DNA of 64,000 nucleotides, from positions 372,001 through 436,000 of the forward strand of contig NZ_WNDO01000001.1 of the NCBI RefSeq assembly GCF_009912395.1, in the 5' to 3' direction. Position numbers and translations under genes: made by a program. The notes below the pieces were generated by a model that saw only the letters and a program-made list of their open reading frames with translations, made no database searches and had not been told where the DNA came from. The DNA is from Luteibacter sp. (GTDB lineage Bacteria; Pseudomonadota; Gammaproteobacteria; Xanthomonadales; Rhodanobacteraceae). Each line of letters starts with the position of its first letter. The stretch's first letter is position 1. Shown here one piece after another: positions 16,168 to 25,178 of this stretch.

Positions 16168-16848
16168 TCAGATGCCAGGGGAGCGCGTATAGCGGTCCCA
16201 CAGGGTATCCACGCTGGCGCCCGTGATCTGTACCCAGGTGTTGGCGGTGTAGCGACGACCGCGCAAGGCGGCGTCGAAACGCTGCACGGCACCCGGGAAA
16301 TGCTGCTCCACCCAGACCAGGAATCGCGCGGTCACCCGGTAGCTGTCCGTGTACTTCTGGCCGGCCTGGTAGGCCGGCAGCGACCAGCCCGCCGCCGCGT
16401 TGTTCACTCCGTAACGATAGCGGGCGTAGTCGGCGATGCCCTCCACCAACCAGCCGGGAATGTTCTGCTGGCCATAGTCCTGCACGATGTGCATGGACTC
16501 GTGGGTGACCGTATCGGTGTCCTTCGGGTGCGAAATCATGTACTTCGCACTGTAGGTTTCCGTCGCGTTCGCCGTGGCGGCCACCCCGTCGTACGACGGG
16601 TCGAGCACGAAGGTGACGGTCTTCGAGGTATCCGGGTTGAAGTCGCGCGCCTCCTCGGGATAGATCGTGAAGAAGGTGCTCACCATCGTATCGACGGTGG
16701 ACTGCGCCACGCCCGAATTCTTGTCGGTCACGACGAGCGTGTAGCCGCCTCGCTGGTAGGTCTTCGTCGTATCGGCCGACGCCGTGGCGGCGACGGACAG
16801 GGACAATGCGAGGACGACCGGTACCACGAAACGCTTGGCATGCTGCAT
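16168..16848 (-). CDS. Secreted basic-secretory-protein (BSP)-like metallopeptidase
   Basis: 226 residues from ATG at 16848, preceded by AGGAG at 8 bases; the longer frame lacks a signal peptide. The N-terminus (KRFVVPVVLALSLSVAATAS then ADT) is a Sec signal peptide. The zinc motif HESMH is at residues 116-120, followed about 15 residues later by GWLVEGIADYARYRYG, the pattern of the BSP family (HExxH ... WLxEGxADxxR). Predicted to be an exported protease of unknown substrate. It lies on the same strand as, and about 85 bp upstream of, nothing else coding; the S10 peptidase gene starts further back and ends at 16932. Confidence 0.85.
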   Translation of the reverse strand: MQHAKRFVVPVVLALSLSVAATASADTTKTYQRGGYTLVVTDKNSGVAQSTVDTMVSTFFTIYPEEARDFNPDTSKTVTFVLDPSYDGVAATANATETYSAKYMISHPKDTDTVTHESMHIVQDYGQQNIPGWLVEGIADYARYRYGVNNAAAGWSLPAYQAGQKYTDSYRVTARFLVWVEQHFPGAVQRFDAALRGRRYTANTWVQITGASVDTLWDRYTRSPGI

Positions 16849-16931
16849 GGTGGATACTCCTGCGTGGATGGTCGTCGCATGATGGATGTCATCATCCACG
16901 CGTTTCGCCACCTTCGTCACACTTGCGGCCA

Positions 16932-18401
16932 TCAATGGATGAAGCGCCGCAGATCGGCGGCAAGCGCCGCACGCTGTGTCGGATCGTCACCGATCGTATG
17001 GCCTGCCGGATAGGCGTGTGTCGTCCAGCGCGCAGGATCGACACCCGCATGCGACAGCGCATACTGCCCCGCTTCCCATGGTGTGTTGGTGTCGAAGTAG
17101 CCGCCCGCCGTGAACAGCCGCAATCGTGGATCCGCCTGCATCGCGGCAGCGATATAGGCCACCGTCGAAGTCGGATGCGTGGCGTCGCTGCCATAGCGCC
17201 ATTGCCTGTTGATCGTGAGGTTCAGCGCGCGATACAGCGCCACGGGTGCATAGCCGAGGCTGCGCAGATAGTCGTCCATCACCACGGACGACCGACGCCC
17301 CAGGCTCATGCCCGGATCGTCGTACGGGACCGGCAACCCGTCCAGTGAACCATCGACGGCCATCCGTGTGTCCAGGCGCCCTACGTGCTTGCCCGGCTCT
17401 GCCAATACCGCATCGCGGAAGGCATCGGCGGACAGTCGCAGGTGCGCGGCTTCCAGCCGTGACGCCGACACCCCGATGCGACGACCCGTCTCGACCGCCA
17501 CCTCGTGCAGTTCGTCGGGCGTCAGGCGATCGCCTTCGAGCAACGCGCCCATGTAGCGTGTCCTTGCAAAACCAAGCGCCTGGTCGTAAGCGTCCTTCGC
17601 CGAGGGTGCCCGCTCGTCCTGCCGGCCGTGGAACCAGGCCGTGGCCGCGTAGCTGGGCAACACGGCCATCGCCTCCACGTCATCGTTGTCGATACCGCCG
17701 ACGAAGAGCGACAGCAGCACCACGCCGGACAGGTGCAACCTTGGGTACGGCTGGTCCTCGTGCAGCATCGCCAGCGCACGCGTGGTGCCGTAGCTTTCGC
17801 CGATCACGTACTGCGGCGAGTCGTCGCGACCGTTCTCGCGCAACCAGTGCGCGATCAGGCCGACGAAGAATCGTGCGTCCCCTTCCATGGTCCAAAAGCC
17901 GTCGGCATCGCCACCCTCGACGGGAAAGCTCGCGCCCGTACCGAGCGGGTCGATGAAGACCAGATCCGTGACGTCCAGCAGGCTGGCCGGGTTGTCGCGC
18001 AGCGTACCGCGGGTGGCGTCGTAGACCTTCGGGCCCAGGCCTTCCATGTGTAACGGCCATGACGACGCGCCGGGCCCCCCATTGAAGACGAAGGTGACCG
18101 GCCGCCGAGCGGCCTTGTCGCCCTTGACGACGTAGGCATACGTCACCGCCACGCCCGCCGGCTTACCGTCGGCACCGTCTACGGGATACTCGGCCACGGT
18201 GGCCCGATAAGCGATCCGGCGCCCACCGACATCGAGCACATGGTCGCTCACGACGCAGCGCGTACTCACATCGGGGCGCGTACGCGTGGGCGCGAAGGCG
18301 GCTTTCGCCGCCTCCGCCGCCGACAGGTCGGCCATGGCGATGCAAGGCAACGAGGTCAGCGTACCGAGAGCGAAAAGGAAGGAGGCAAACGAAGAGCGCA
18401 T
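16932..18401 (-). CDS. Secreted serine carboxypeptidase-like enzyme (peptidase S10)
   Basis: 489 residues from ATG at 18401, chosen because a Sec signal peptide starts there (SSFASFLFALGTLTSLPC then AMA). The alpha/beta-hydrolase fold has the S10 oxyanion segment VFNGGPGASSWPLHMEGLGP, nucleophile Ser203 in IGESYGTTRA, Asp437 in GGYFDTNTPW and His468 in AGHTIGD, so the triad is complete. S10 enzymes remove C-terminal residues from peptides at acidic pH; it probably acts in the periplasm or outside. The BSP-like protease gene follows 83 bp downstream on the same strand, suggesting a peptide-degrading pair. Confidence 0.9.
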   Translation of the reverse strand: MRSSFASFLFALGTLTSLPCIAMADLSAAEAAKAAFAPTRTRPDVSTRCVVSDHVLDVGGRRIAYRATVAEYPVDGADGKPAGVAVTYAYVVKGDKAARRPVTFVFNGGPGASSWPLHMEGLGPKVYDATRGTLRDNPASLLDVTDLVFIDPLGTGASFPVEGGDADGFWTMEGDARFFVGLIAHWLRENGRDDSPQYVIGESYGTTRALAMLHEDQPYPRLHLSGVVLLSLFVGGIDNDDVEAMAVLPSYAATAWFHGRQDERAPSAKDAYDQALGFARTRYMGALLEGDRLTPDELHEVAVETGRRIGVSASRLEAAHLRLSADAFRDAVLAEPGKHVGRLDTRMAVDGSLDGLPVPYDDPGMSLGRRSSVVMDDYLRSLGYAPVALYRALNLTINRQWRYGSDATHPTSTVAYIAAAMQADPRLRLFTAGGYFDTNTPWEAGQYALSHAGVDPARWTTHAYPAGHTIGDDPTQRAALAADLRRFIH

Positions 18402-18494
18402 GGGAACAAAATCCGTGACGATTCCCGGTGCGGCAGCAACAAGCATGCCATGCATGCCCGGCCACCACCGCCCTCTCGCGGTTCCATTCGGGGG

Positions 18495-18525
18495 TCCGCG
18501 GACCGTCTCCGTACATGTCCGCGGA
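18495..18525. promoter_or_regulatory. Paired TCCGCGGA palindromes in divergent promoter region
   Basis: Two identical 8-bp palindromes, 18495-18502 and 18518-18525, are 23 bp apart and also form a longer inverted repeat (TCCGCGGAC and GTCCGCGGA). They lie between the divergent S10 peptidase gene and the response-regulator gene, about 75 bp before the latter. Spacing near two helical turns would suit tandem binding of a response-regulator dimer. No experimental parallel is known to me. Confidence 0.4.
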
Positions 18526-18599
18526 CAACACCTCCCAGACAGGGGGTTGCCAAACTGGTCGGTACTGGATTACAAGCCCTCACCACCCACACCCTAATC

Positions 18600-19303
18600 A
18601 TGACGATGCGCTGCCTGCTGATCGAGGACGATATGCCCACCGCCTTCCTGGTACGGGAAGGTCTCGTGGAAGCGGGCATCGGGTCGAGTTGTCGCACGAC
18701 GGCATCGACGGGATGGTTCGCGCCTGCGGCGAACCCTGGGACCTGATCGTGCTCGACCGCATGTTGCCGGGTGAATATGACGGCCTTGATATCGTGGCCG
18801 CGCTGCGCTCGCGCGACGACCGCACTCCCGTGCTGGTGCTCAGCGCGCTGAGCAGCCTCGACGAACGCATTCGCGGACTGCGCGCCGGCGGCGACGATTA
18901 CCTCACCAAGCCTTTTTCCCTCGACGAACTTCTGGCGCGCGTCGATGCGCTGGCGCGACGTGCGAATCCGCAGGGCGAAAGCGAGCGTCTTGCCGTCGGC
19001 GACCTTGTCCTGCATCCGCGCATGCGCCGCATCTATCTCGGCGAACGTCAGCTGGCCCTGCAACCCCGTGAATACATGTTGCTGGAATACCTGATCCGCC
19101 ACCGCGGCGAGGTGGTGACCCGCAAGATGTTGTTGACCGCGGTCTGGGGTTACCACTTCGATCCGGAAACCAATATCATCGACGTGCAGATGAGCCGGCT
19201 GCGCAGCAAGCTCGAACGCGAAGGCGTGCCGCCGATCATCCGGACCGTGCGCGGCGCGGGCTTCACCATCGGCACGCCGGACGGCTCCGACGACGATGGC
19301 TGA
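18600..19303 (+). pseudogene. OmpR/CusR-type response regulator, broken by a one-base frameshift
   Basis: The start frame from ATG at 18600 (or 18606) encodes MRCLLIEDDMPTAFLVREGL followed by VEAGI, then leaves the family pattern. From about base 18678 the correct sequence (RVELSHDGIDGMVRACGEPW, VLDRMLPGEYDGLD, the YLTKPF lysine, and a winged-helix C-terminus ending VRTVRGAGF) continues in another frame. One missing C in GCGGGC/ATCGGG explains the shift. No single frame gives a full receiver: the start frame ends at 18746, and the downstream frame lacks the acidic pair. Either a real mutation or a sequencing error. The 3' end overlaps the kinase gene by 8 bases, so it was its cognate regulator, probably controlling the RND genes. 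Confidence 0.8.
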
Positions 19304-20669
19304 GTTCCGCCACTCCGTAGTGTTCCGCATGTCGGCCAGCTACGGCGTGGTACTCCTGCTCTCCGTCGCCTTGATCTCCGCCGTGTTCTACGTGGGCACT
19401 GCGGGTCTGCTAGGTCGCAACATCGATACCCAACTGCGTGGCACGCTTCGCCAGCTGGTGGATACACGCCAGCAGCACGGTGCCGATGCGCTGGTGCGCC
19501 AGATCCACGCCCTGCTCAGCGATGATCGCGACATCGACACCGAGATCTACCTGCTGACCGACACGCAAGGGCGCAAGACCATCGGCAACCTCACCGCATG
19601 GCCCAGCGCCGCTACCCAACCCGACGGCCTGCGGACTATCCAGGTACAACGCCTTGGCCGCGACGCGTCGAGCCGCCTGCTCGCCTATCGCTTTGCCGAT
19701 GGCAGCCGCCTGCTGGTGGGGCGCGACATGCACGACGTGCGCGAGCTCGAACGCATGGTGATCGAAGCCCTTGCGCTCGGCGGCGGCCTGGTGATCCTGC
19801 TCGCGACGGCGGGCGCCCTGCTCTTCCGCGCCCAGTTGCAACGCCAGCTCAACGCCATCCACCGCGTTACCACCGAAGTGTCCGGCGGACGCCTCGACCG
19901 GCGCATCGCCATCGGTGAATCACGCGACGAATTCGCCCGCGTCGCCGGCGACGTGAACGACATGCTCGACCAGATCGAGCGACTCATGGACAGCGCGCGC
20001 AACGTCTCCAACGCCATCGCGCACGACCTGCGCACCCCGCTGGGGCGTATCCGCAGCTCGCTCGAACAAGCCCTGCGCTCGCCCCATAAGGAAGACCGCC
20101 TGACCTCGGGAGCCGAGGGCGCGATCGCCGAGATCGACAACCTCATCACCCTGCTCGACAAGCTGTTGCAGATCGCCGAGGCGGAATCGGGCGTCCGCCT
20201 GCAAAGTTTCGCCCCGGTGCCGATGCGGGAGCTGGTCGAGGACATGGTGGACCTGTACCGCCCCGCCGCCGAGGCCCGGGACATCGCGATCGACGCCGAG
20301 GTGGTCGGCGAGCCGGTGGCGATGGCCGACCACCACCTCGTGGCCGGCATGCTCGCCAATCTGCTGGACAATGCCCTGAAGTATGCCGGCGATGGCGCAC
20401 GGGTCAGGGTAACGGCCGCCCGCGACCAGGACATGGTGGCCCTCAGCATCCGTGACGACGGCCCCGGCATGCCTGAGGATGCCCTCGCCCGGGCCACCGA
20501 ACGCTTCTTTCGCGTCGACGCCAGCCGCCATCGACCGGGCAACGGCCTCGGCCTCAGTATCGTCGCCGCCGTGGTGGCCCTGCACCGCGGCCGCCTGGTC
20601 CTGCGCAACACCTCGCCGGGGCTCGAGGTCTGCCTGCTGTTGCCGATCGCAAACCTTTCCGAATCGTAA
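19296..20669 (+). CDS. Heavy-metal-type sensor histidine kinase (CusS/CzcS-like)
   Basis: 457 residues. Two membrane segments (about 15-37 and 157-177) bracket a periplasmic sensor domain of about 120 residues. A HAMP linker (QLNAIHRVTTEVSGGRLDRR) precedes the HisKA box NAIAHDLRTPLGRIRSSLE with phospho-acceptor His243. The ATPase domain has LLDNALKYAGDG (N-box), RDDGPGMPED (G1) and GNGLGLSIVAAVV (G2). The organisation matches kinases that sense periplasmic metal or stress and control RND efflux. The start overlaps the regulator frame, and the RND genes begin 145 bp downstream. With the regulator frameshifted, its signalling output in this strain is doubtful. Confidence 0.92.
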   Translation: MAEFRHSVVFRMSASYGVVLLLSVALISAVFYVGTAGLLGRNIDTQLRGTLRQLVDTRQQHGADALVRQIHALLSDDRDIDTEIYLLTDTQGRKTIGNLTAWPSAATQPDGLRTIQVQRLGRDASSRLLAYRFADGSRLLVGRDMHDVRELERMVIEALALGGGLVILLATAGALLFRAQLQRQLNAIHRVTTEVSGGRLDRRIAIGESRDEFARVAGDVNDMLDQIERLMDSARNVSNAIAHDLRTPLGRIRSSLEQALRSPHKEDRLTSGAEGAIAEIDNLITLLDKLLQIAEAESGVRLQSFAPVPMRELVEDMVDLYRPAAEARDIAIDAEVVGEPVAMADHHLVAGMLANLLDNALKYAGDGARVRVTAARDQDMVALSIRDDGPGMPEDALARATERFFRVDASRHRPGNGLGLSIVAAVVALHRGRLVLRNTSPGLEVCLLLPIANLSES

Positions 20670-20814
20670 CTGTGCACGCCTGCGGAGCGCCTTTAAGGTG
20701 GTTCGCGTGTCCCCGCGTCTGACTTTCCCCATCGACGCCCCCCTGCCGATATGACGCGGGTGACACCTTCTTTCGCCGGCCTCCGCACCGGCTAACCACC
20801 CGGATGATGTCGAT

Positions 20815-21978
20815 ATGAAGAACACGGGCGGAAGGCTCGTCACGGCCGCGTGCCTGCTCACTGCACTCGCGCTGGCCATCGGTTTTCGCCACGGCGGCAT
20901 CGCCACGGCCTCCGCTACGGCGAGCATGCCGGCCAGCGATCTGCAAACCGTGACGATCGACGCCGAGCAGGCGAAACAAGTCCATGTCACCACGACCAGC
21001 GAGCGCGACTTCGCGCCAAGCGTGGAGGCCACGGGTCGCGTCGACTTCGACCAGGACCGACTCGCCCAGGTCACCTCGCCCTATGCGGGTCGGGTGCGCG
21101 ACGTGTTCGTGCGCGCCGGTGCCAGCGTGACGCGCGGCCAGCCGCTGTTCTCTGTGGACAGCCCGGACCTCGCCCAGGCCGAAGGCAGCCTGGTCGGCAC
21201 GACGGGCGCCCGCGAGCAGGCGCGCGTCGCCTTGAAGCGCGCGAAGGACATGGCGGCCGTGCAGGCCAATGCGCCTCGCGATCTCGAACAGGCCACCGCC
21301 GACGAGCAGACGGCGGAAGGCAACTACCAGGCGGCACGCCGCGCCTTGCACCTGTTCGGCAAAAACGATGCCGAGATCGATCGCATCGCCAGCCAGCGCA
21401 CGGTGGATGGCGTGCTGCGCATCGACAGCCCCATCGCCGGCGTGGTGTCCCAGCGCAACATCGCCCCCGGCGACCTCGTGCAGCCCGGCACCGGCGTGCC
21501 GTTCTCCATCGCGGTGCACGACTCTCTCTGGCTGGTGGCCGATGTGGCGGAGACCGACGCCATGCAGGTCCGTGTCGGCCAGCCGCTGCATGCCAACGTC
21601 GCGGGCAAGGCGCTCGACGCCACCGTCAGCTACGTGGCCGACAGCTCGGATGCGAACACGCATCGCGTAACCGTCCGTGGCGTCCTCGACGCGCATCCAG
21701 AGGGCGTGCGCGCACAGATGCTCGCCGACGTCTCCATCCGTACCGCGACGCCGGAGCGGCATATCGCCGTACCGGAGGACGCCGTAGTCCGCGAATCCGA
21801 CGGCGGTATGGTGGTGTTCACCACCGATGACGGCCTGACCTTCACCCGCCGCCCGGTGCACCTGGGTGAACCGCGTGACGGTTACTACCCCGTCCTGTCC
21901 GGCCTGCCCGGTCATGGTCGTATCGCCGCCGAAGGCGCGCTCTTCCTGAGCAACGCCCTCACGCTTCGCGCCCGCTAG
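20815..21978 (+). CDS. RND efflux periplasmic adaptor (membrane fusion protein)
   Basis: 387 residues. An N-terminal hydrophobic segment (LVTAACLLTALALAIGF) acts as signal or anchor. Adaptor features follow: a lipoyl-like half-motif (SPYAGRVRDVFVRAGASVTRG), a helical hairpin (ARVALKRAKDMAAVQANAPR through EIDRIASQ), the second lipoyl half (IDSPIAGVVSQRNIAPGDLV) and beta-barrel and membrane-proximal domains to the end. It joins the inner-membrane pump to the outer-membrane channel encoded next. The family resembles CusB/CzcB adaptors; no metal-binding Met or His cluster is evident near the N-terminus. Confidence 0.92.
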   Translation: MKNTGGRLVTAACLLTALALAIGFRHGGIATASATASMPASDLQTVTIDAEQAKQVHVTTTSERDFAPSVEATGRVDFDQDRLAQVTSPYAGRVRDVFVRAGASVTRGQPLFSVDSPDLAQAEGSLVGTTGAREQARVALKRAKDMAAVQANAPRDLEQATADEQTAEGNYQAARRALHLFGKNDAEIDRIASQRTVDGVLRIDSPIAGVVSQRNIAPGDLVQPGTGVPFSIAVHDSLWLVADVAETDAMQVRVGQPLHANVAGKALDATVSYVADSSDANTHRVTVRGVLDAHPEGVRAQMLADVSIRTATPERHIAVPEDAVVRESDGGMVVFTTDDGLTFTRRPVHLGEPRDGYYPVLSGLPGHGRIAAEGALFLSNALTLRAR

Positions 21979-21992
21979 TCACAGGAACGCTC

Positions 21993-24900
21993 GTGCTCAG
22001 AGGTATCGTCGCTTTCGCGCTGACTCGCCGCGCCATCGTCCTGATGGCGCTGGCCGCTTTCGCCGTGGCCGGCCTGGCCGCCTATGCCCGGCTCAACATC
22101 GAGGCCTACCCCAATCCCGCGCCCGTGATCCTGGAGATCACCGCGCAGTCGCCGGGCCTGTCCGCCGAGGAGATGGAACGCAGCTTCACGCGCCCGATGG
22201 AACTTGGGCTGGCGACCGTGCCCGGCGTGCAGAGCATCCGCTCCACGTCGTTCTACGGCCTGTCGTTCGTCCGCGTGACCTTCCGCTACGGCACGGACTA
22301 TTACTTCGACTACACGCAGGCCGCGCTCGCCCTGCAGCAGAACGTCAGCCTGCCGAACAACGTGCAACCGCAGATCCAGGCATCCAGCCTGGTCGGCGAG
22401 ATCATGCGCTACCAGCTCGTCGGTCCGAAGGGCATGAGTCTGACCGAACTGCGCACCTTGCAGGACTGGGTGGTGACCCGCCGCCTGCTTTCGGTGCCGG
22501 GCATCGCGCAGGTGGTGACCTGGGGCGGCACGACGAAGGAATACGACGTCGAAGCCGACCTGCATCGACTGCAAGGGTATGGCGTGACGCTGCCCCAGCT
22601 GGTCGCCGCCATCAGCAATGCCAATACCAACGTCGGCGGTCGTACGGTCAACATCGGCCAGCAGTCGGTGAACATCCGCGGCATCGGCCTGGTTCGCGAT
22701 GTCGAGGACATCGGCGAGGTCGTGCTCAGCCAGAACAACGGCAATCCCGTCCGCGTGAAAGACGTCGCCACGGTGAAGATCGGCGCGGTGCCCCGCCTGG
22801 GCAAGGCCGGTCGCGACCACCAGGACGACGTGGTCACCGGCATCGTCGTGATGAACCGGACGATGCAGACCAACGACGTCGTCGCCGCGGTGAAGGATGA
22901 AGTCGACAAGCTCAACAGCGACGGCACGCTGCCCCATGGCGTCACCCTGCAACCGTTCTACGACCGCTCCACCCTGGTCGGCGTCACCACCCATACGGTG
23001 CTACACAACCTCATCTTCGGCTGCGTGCTGGTGTTCCTCATCCAGTGGGTTTTCCTGGGCGACCTGCGCAGCGCCGTGATCGTCAGCGCCAACATCCCCG
23101 TGGCGCTGTTCTTCAGCATCATCATCCTCGTGTTGATGGGCGACTCGGCGAACCTGCTTTCGCTGGGCGCGGTGGACTTCGGCATCATCGTCGACTCGGC
23201 GGTGATCCTCATCGAGAACGTGTTCCGCAATTTCCAGAAATCGGCGGACGAGCGGAAAACCCTGTTGCACGACAGCGCCCAGGGCGAACTGCGCGAGTAC
23301 CTGCATGGCCCCGCCGCCCGGGGCTGGACAGATCGCTTGCGCCTGCTCTTCATCAGCACCTTGCAGGTGGACCGCGCCGTGCTGTTCTCCTCGGCGATCA
23401 CGGTCGCGGCCTTTATTCCGCTGTTCACCATGCAAGGCGTAGAAGGCCAGATCTTCAACCCGATGGCGCGCACCTACGCCTATGCCTTGTCCGGCGCGCT
23501 GCTGGTGACCTTCACCATCTCGCCCGTGCTGGCTTCGTTGCTACTGCCGCGCCACATCGAGGAAGTGGAGACCTGGTTCGTCCGCGCCATCCGCCGCGTC
23601 TATTCGCCGGCGCTGCGCTGGGCCCTGGAACGCCGCCGCACCACCGTGACCCTGGGTGTGGTGTTCCTCGGTCTGGCCGCCCTGCTCTCCACGCGGGTCG
23701 GCACCGAATTCCTGCCGGCGCTGGAAGAAGGCAACCTGTGGATCCGCGCGACGATGCCCACGACGATCTCGCTCGAGGGCGGCGAGGACAAGGTGCACGT
23801 GCTGCGCGAGATTCTGCTGAAGCATCCCGAGGTCGTCACCGTCGTCTCGCAGCACGGTCGCCCTGACGACGGCAGTGACGCCTCCGGGTTCTACAACGTG
23901 GAGCTGTTCGTACCGCTGAAGCCGCAGGATCAATGGCCGGCCGGCCACACCAAGGACAAGCTCGTCGCGGAACTCACCCATGAGTTCGAGGATGCGCTGC
24001 CCGGCGTGGACTTCAATTTCTCGCAGTACATCCAGGACAACATCGAGGAAGGCCTGTCCGGCGTGAAGGGCGCCAACTCGGTGAAGATCGTCGGTCCGGA
24101 CCTCAACGTGCTGGAAAACCTCGCCGACCAGGTCCAGAACCAGATGAAGCAAGTCCGCGGCGTGGAGAACCTGGGCGTGTTCCATGTGCTGGGTCAGCCG
24201 AACCTCAACATCACGGTGGATCGCAAGAAGGCCGCGCGCTTTGGCCTGAACACCGGCGACGTCAATACCGTGGTGCAGGCCGCGGCCGCCGGCACCGAGG
24301 CTACCGTGGTGCAGGAAGGCGACCGGCAGTTCCCGCTGGTGGTGCGTCTCGCGCCGGAATACCGAAAGAGCCTGCGCGACATCGGCAACATCCAGGTCAA
24401 TTACACCCGGACTGACGGCGGCACGGGCTACGTACCGCTGCGCGATATCGCGGATATCACCCTCGATACCGGTGCCTCGTACATCTATCACGAGCGCAAC
24501 GAACGGTTCGTGCCCGTGAAGTTCAGCGTGCGTGGCCGCGACCTCGGCGGTACGGTGACCGAGGCGCAGGAGCGGATCGCGCAGCATGTCGCGATGCCGC
24601 CGGGTTACCACCTCGTGTGGGCTGGCGAGTTCGAGGATCTTCAGCAGGCGAAGCATCGCCTGGCGATCGTGCTCCCGATCGCGATGGGACTGATCCTTGC
24701 GCTGCTGTTCGCGCTGTTCAATTCGCTGCGAGATAGCCTGCTCACCCTGGCGGCAATTCCGTTCTCCATCGCGGGCGGCATCGTGGCGCTCTATGTCACG
24801 GGGCTGGACCTCAGCGTCTCGGCGGCTATTGGCTTCGTCTCGCTGTTCGGCGTCTCGGTCATGAACGGCATTCTCGTCATCACCTACTTCAACCATCTCG

Positions 24901-25178
24901 TCTTCGAAGGCCTTACACCGCTAGAGGCGATGTACCGGGCGGCGGAGCAGCGCATGCGCCCGATGCTGATGACCGCCCTGTCCGCGTGCATCGGCCTGCT
25001 TCCGGCCGCGTTGTCGCATGGCATCGGCAGCCAGGTGCAGCGCCCGCTGGCCACCGTGGTGGTGGGCGGCATGTTGATCGGCCCGGTGATGCTGCTGGTC
25101 GTGGCGCCTGCGCTCCAGGTGATGGTGGTGGAGTGGTCGCAGAAACGCCGGCGTCGCCGCACGGGAGACGCATCATGA
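21993..25178 (+). CDS. RND efflux pump, heavy-metal (CzcA/CusA) type
   Basis: 1061 residues, the length of the family. The GTG start at 21993 has AGGAA 6 bases upstream. Two repeated halves each carry one N-terminal membrane segment, a large periplasmic porter domain and a cluster of five more segments. The fourth-segment motif is VDFGIIVDSAVILIENVFRN, whose Asp-Asp-Glu pattern marks the heavy-metal subclass and relays protons. The substrate may be a divalent or monovalent metal or, since RND specificity shifts easily, another compound. It lies 14 bp after the adaptor, and its stop overlaps the next start (ATGA). Confidence 0.93.
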   Translation: MLRGIVAFALTRRAIVLMALAAFAVAGLAAYARLNIEAYPNPAPVILEITAQSPGLSAEEMERSFTRPMELGLATVPGVQSIRSTSFYGLSFVRVTFRYGTDYYFDYTQAALALQQNVSLPNNVQPQIQASSLVGEIMRYQLVGPKGMSLTELRTLQDWVVTRRLLSVPGIAQVVTWGGTTKEYDVEADLHRLQGYGVTLPQLVAAISNANTNVGGRTVNIGQQSVNIRGIGLVRDVEDIGEVVLSQNNGNPVRVKDVATVKIGAVPRLGKAGRDHQDDVVTGIVVMNRTMQTNDVVAAVKDEVDKLNSDGTLPHGVTLQPFYDRSTLVGVTTHTVLHNLIFGCVLVFLIQWVFLGDLRSAVIVSANIPVALFFSIIILVLMGDSANLLSLGAVDFGIIVDSAVILIENVFRNFQKSADERKTLLHDSAQGELREYLHGPAARGWTDRLRLLFISTLQVDRAVLFSSAITVAAFIPLFTMQGVEGQIFNPMARTYAYALSGALLVTFTISPVLASLLLPRHIEEVETWFVRAIRRVYSPALRWALERRRTTVTLGVVFLGLAALLSTRVGTEFLPALEEGNLWIRATMPTTISLEGGEDKVHVLREILLKHPEVVTVVSQHGRPDDGSDASGFYNVELFVPLKPQDQWPAGHTKDKLVAELTHEFEDALPGVDFNFSQYIQDNIEEGLSGVKGANSVKIVGPDLNVLENLADQVQNQMKQVRGVENLGVFHVLGQPNLNITVDRKKAARFGLNTGDVNTVVQAAAAGTEATVVQEGDRQFPLVVRLAPEYRKSLRDIGNIQVNYTRTDGGTGYVPLRDIADITLDTGASYIYHERNERFVPVKFSVRGRDLGGTVTEAQERIAQHVAMPPGYHLVWAGEFEDLQQAKHRLAIVLPIAMGLILALLFALFNSLRDSLLTLAAIPFSIAGGIVALYVTGLDLSVSAAIGFVSLFGVSVMNGILVITYFNHLVFEGLTPLEAMYRAAEQRMRPMLMTALSACIGLLPAALSHGIGSQVQRPLATVVVGGMLIGPVMLLVVAPALQVMVVEWSQKRRRRRTGDAS

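Noticed and set aside
18428-18680. Upstream start for a single-frame response regulator
   Set aside because: The added N-terminus has no receiver pattern; the proper receiver start lies in another frame, so a frameshift is the simpler reading.
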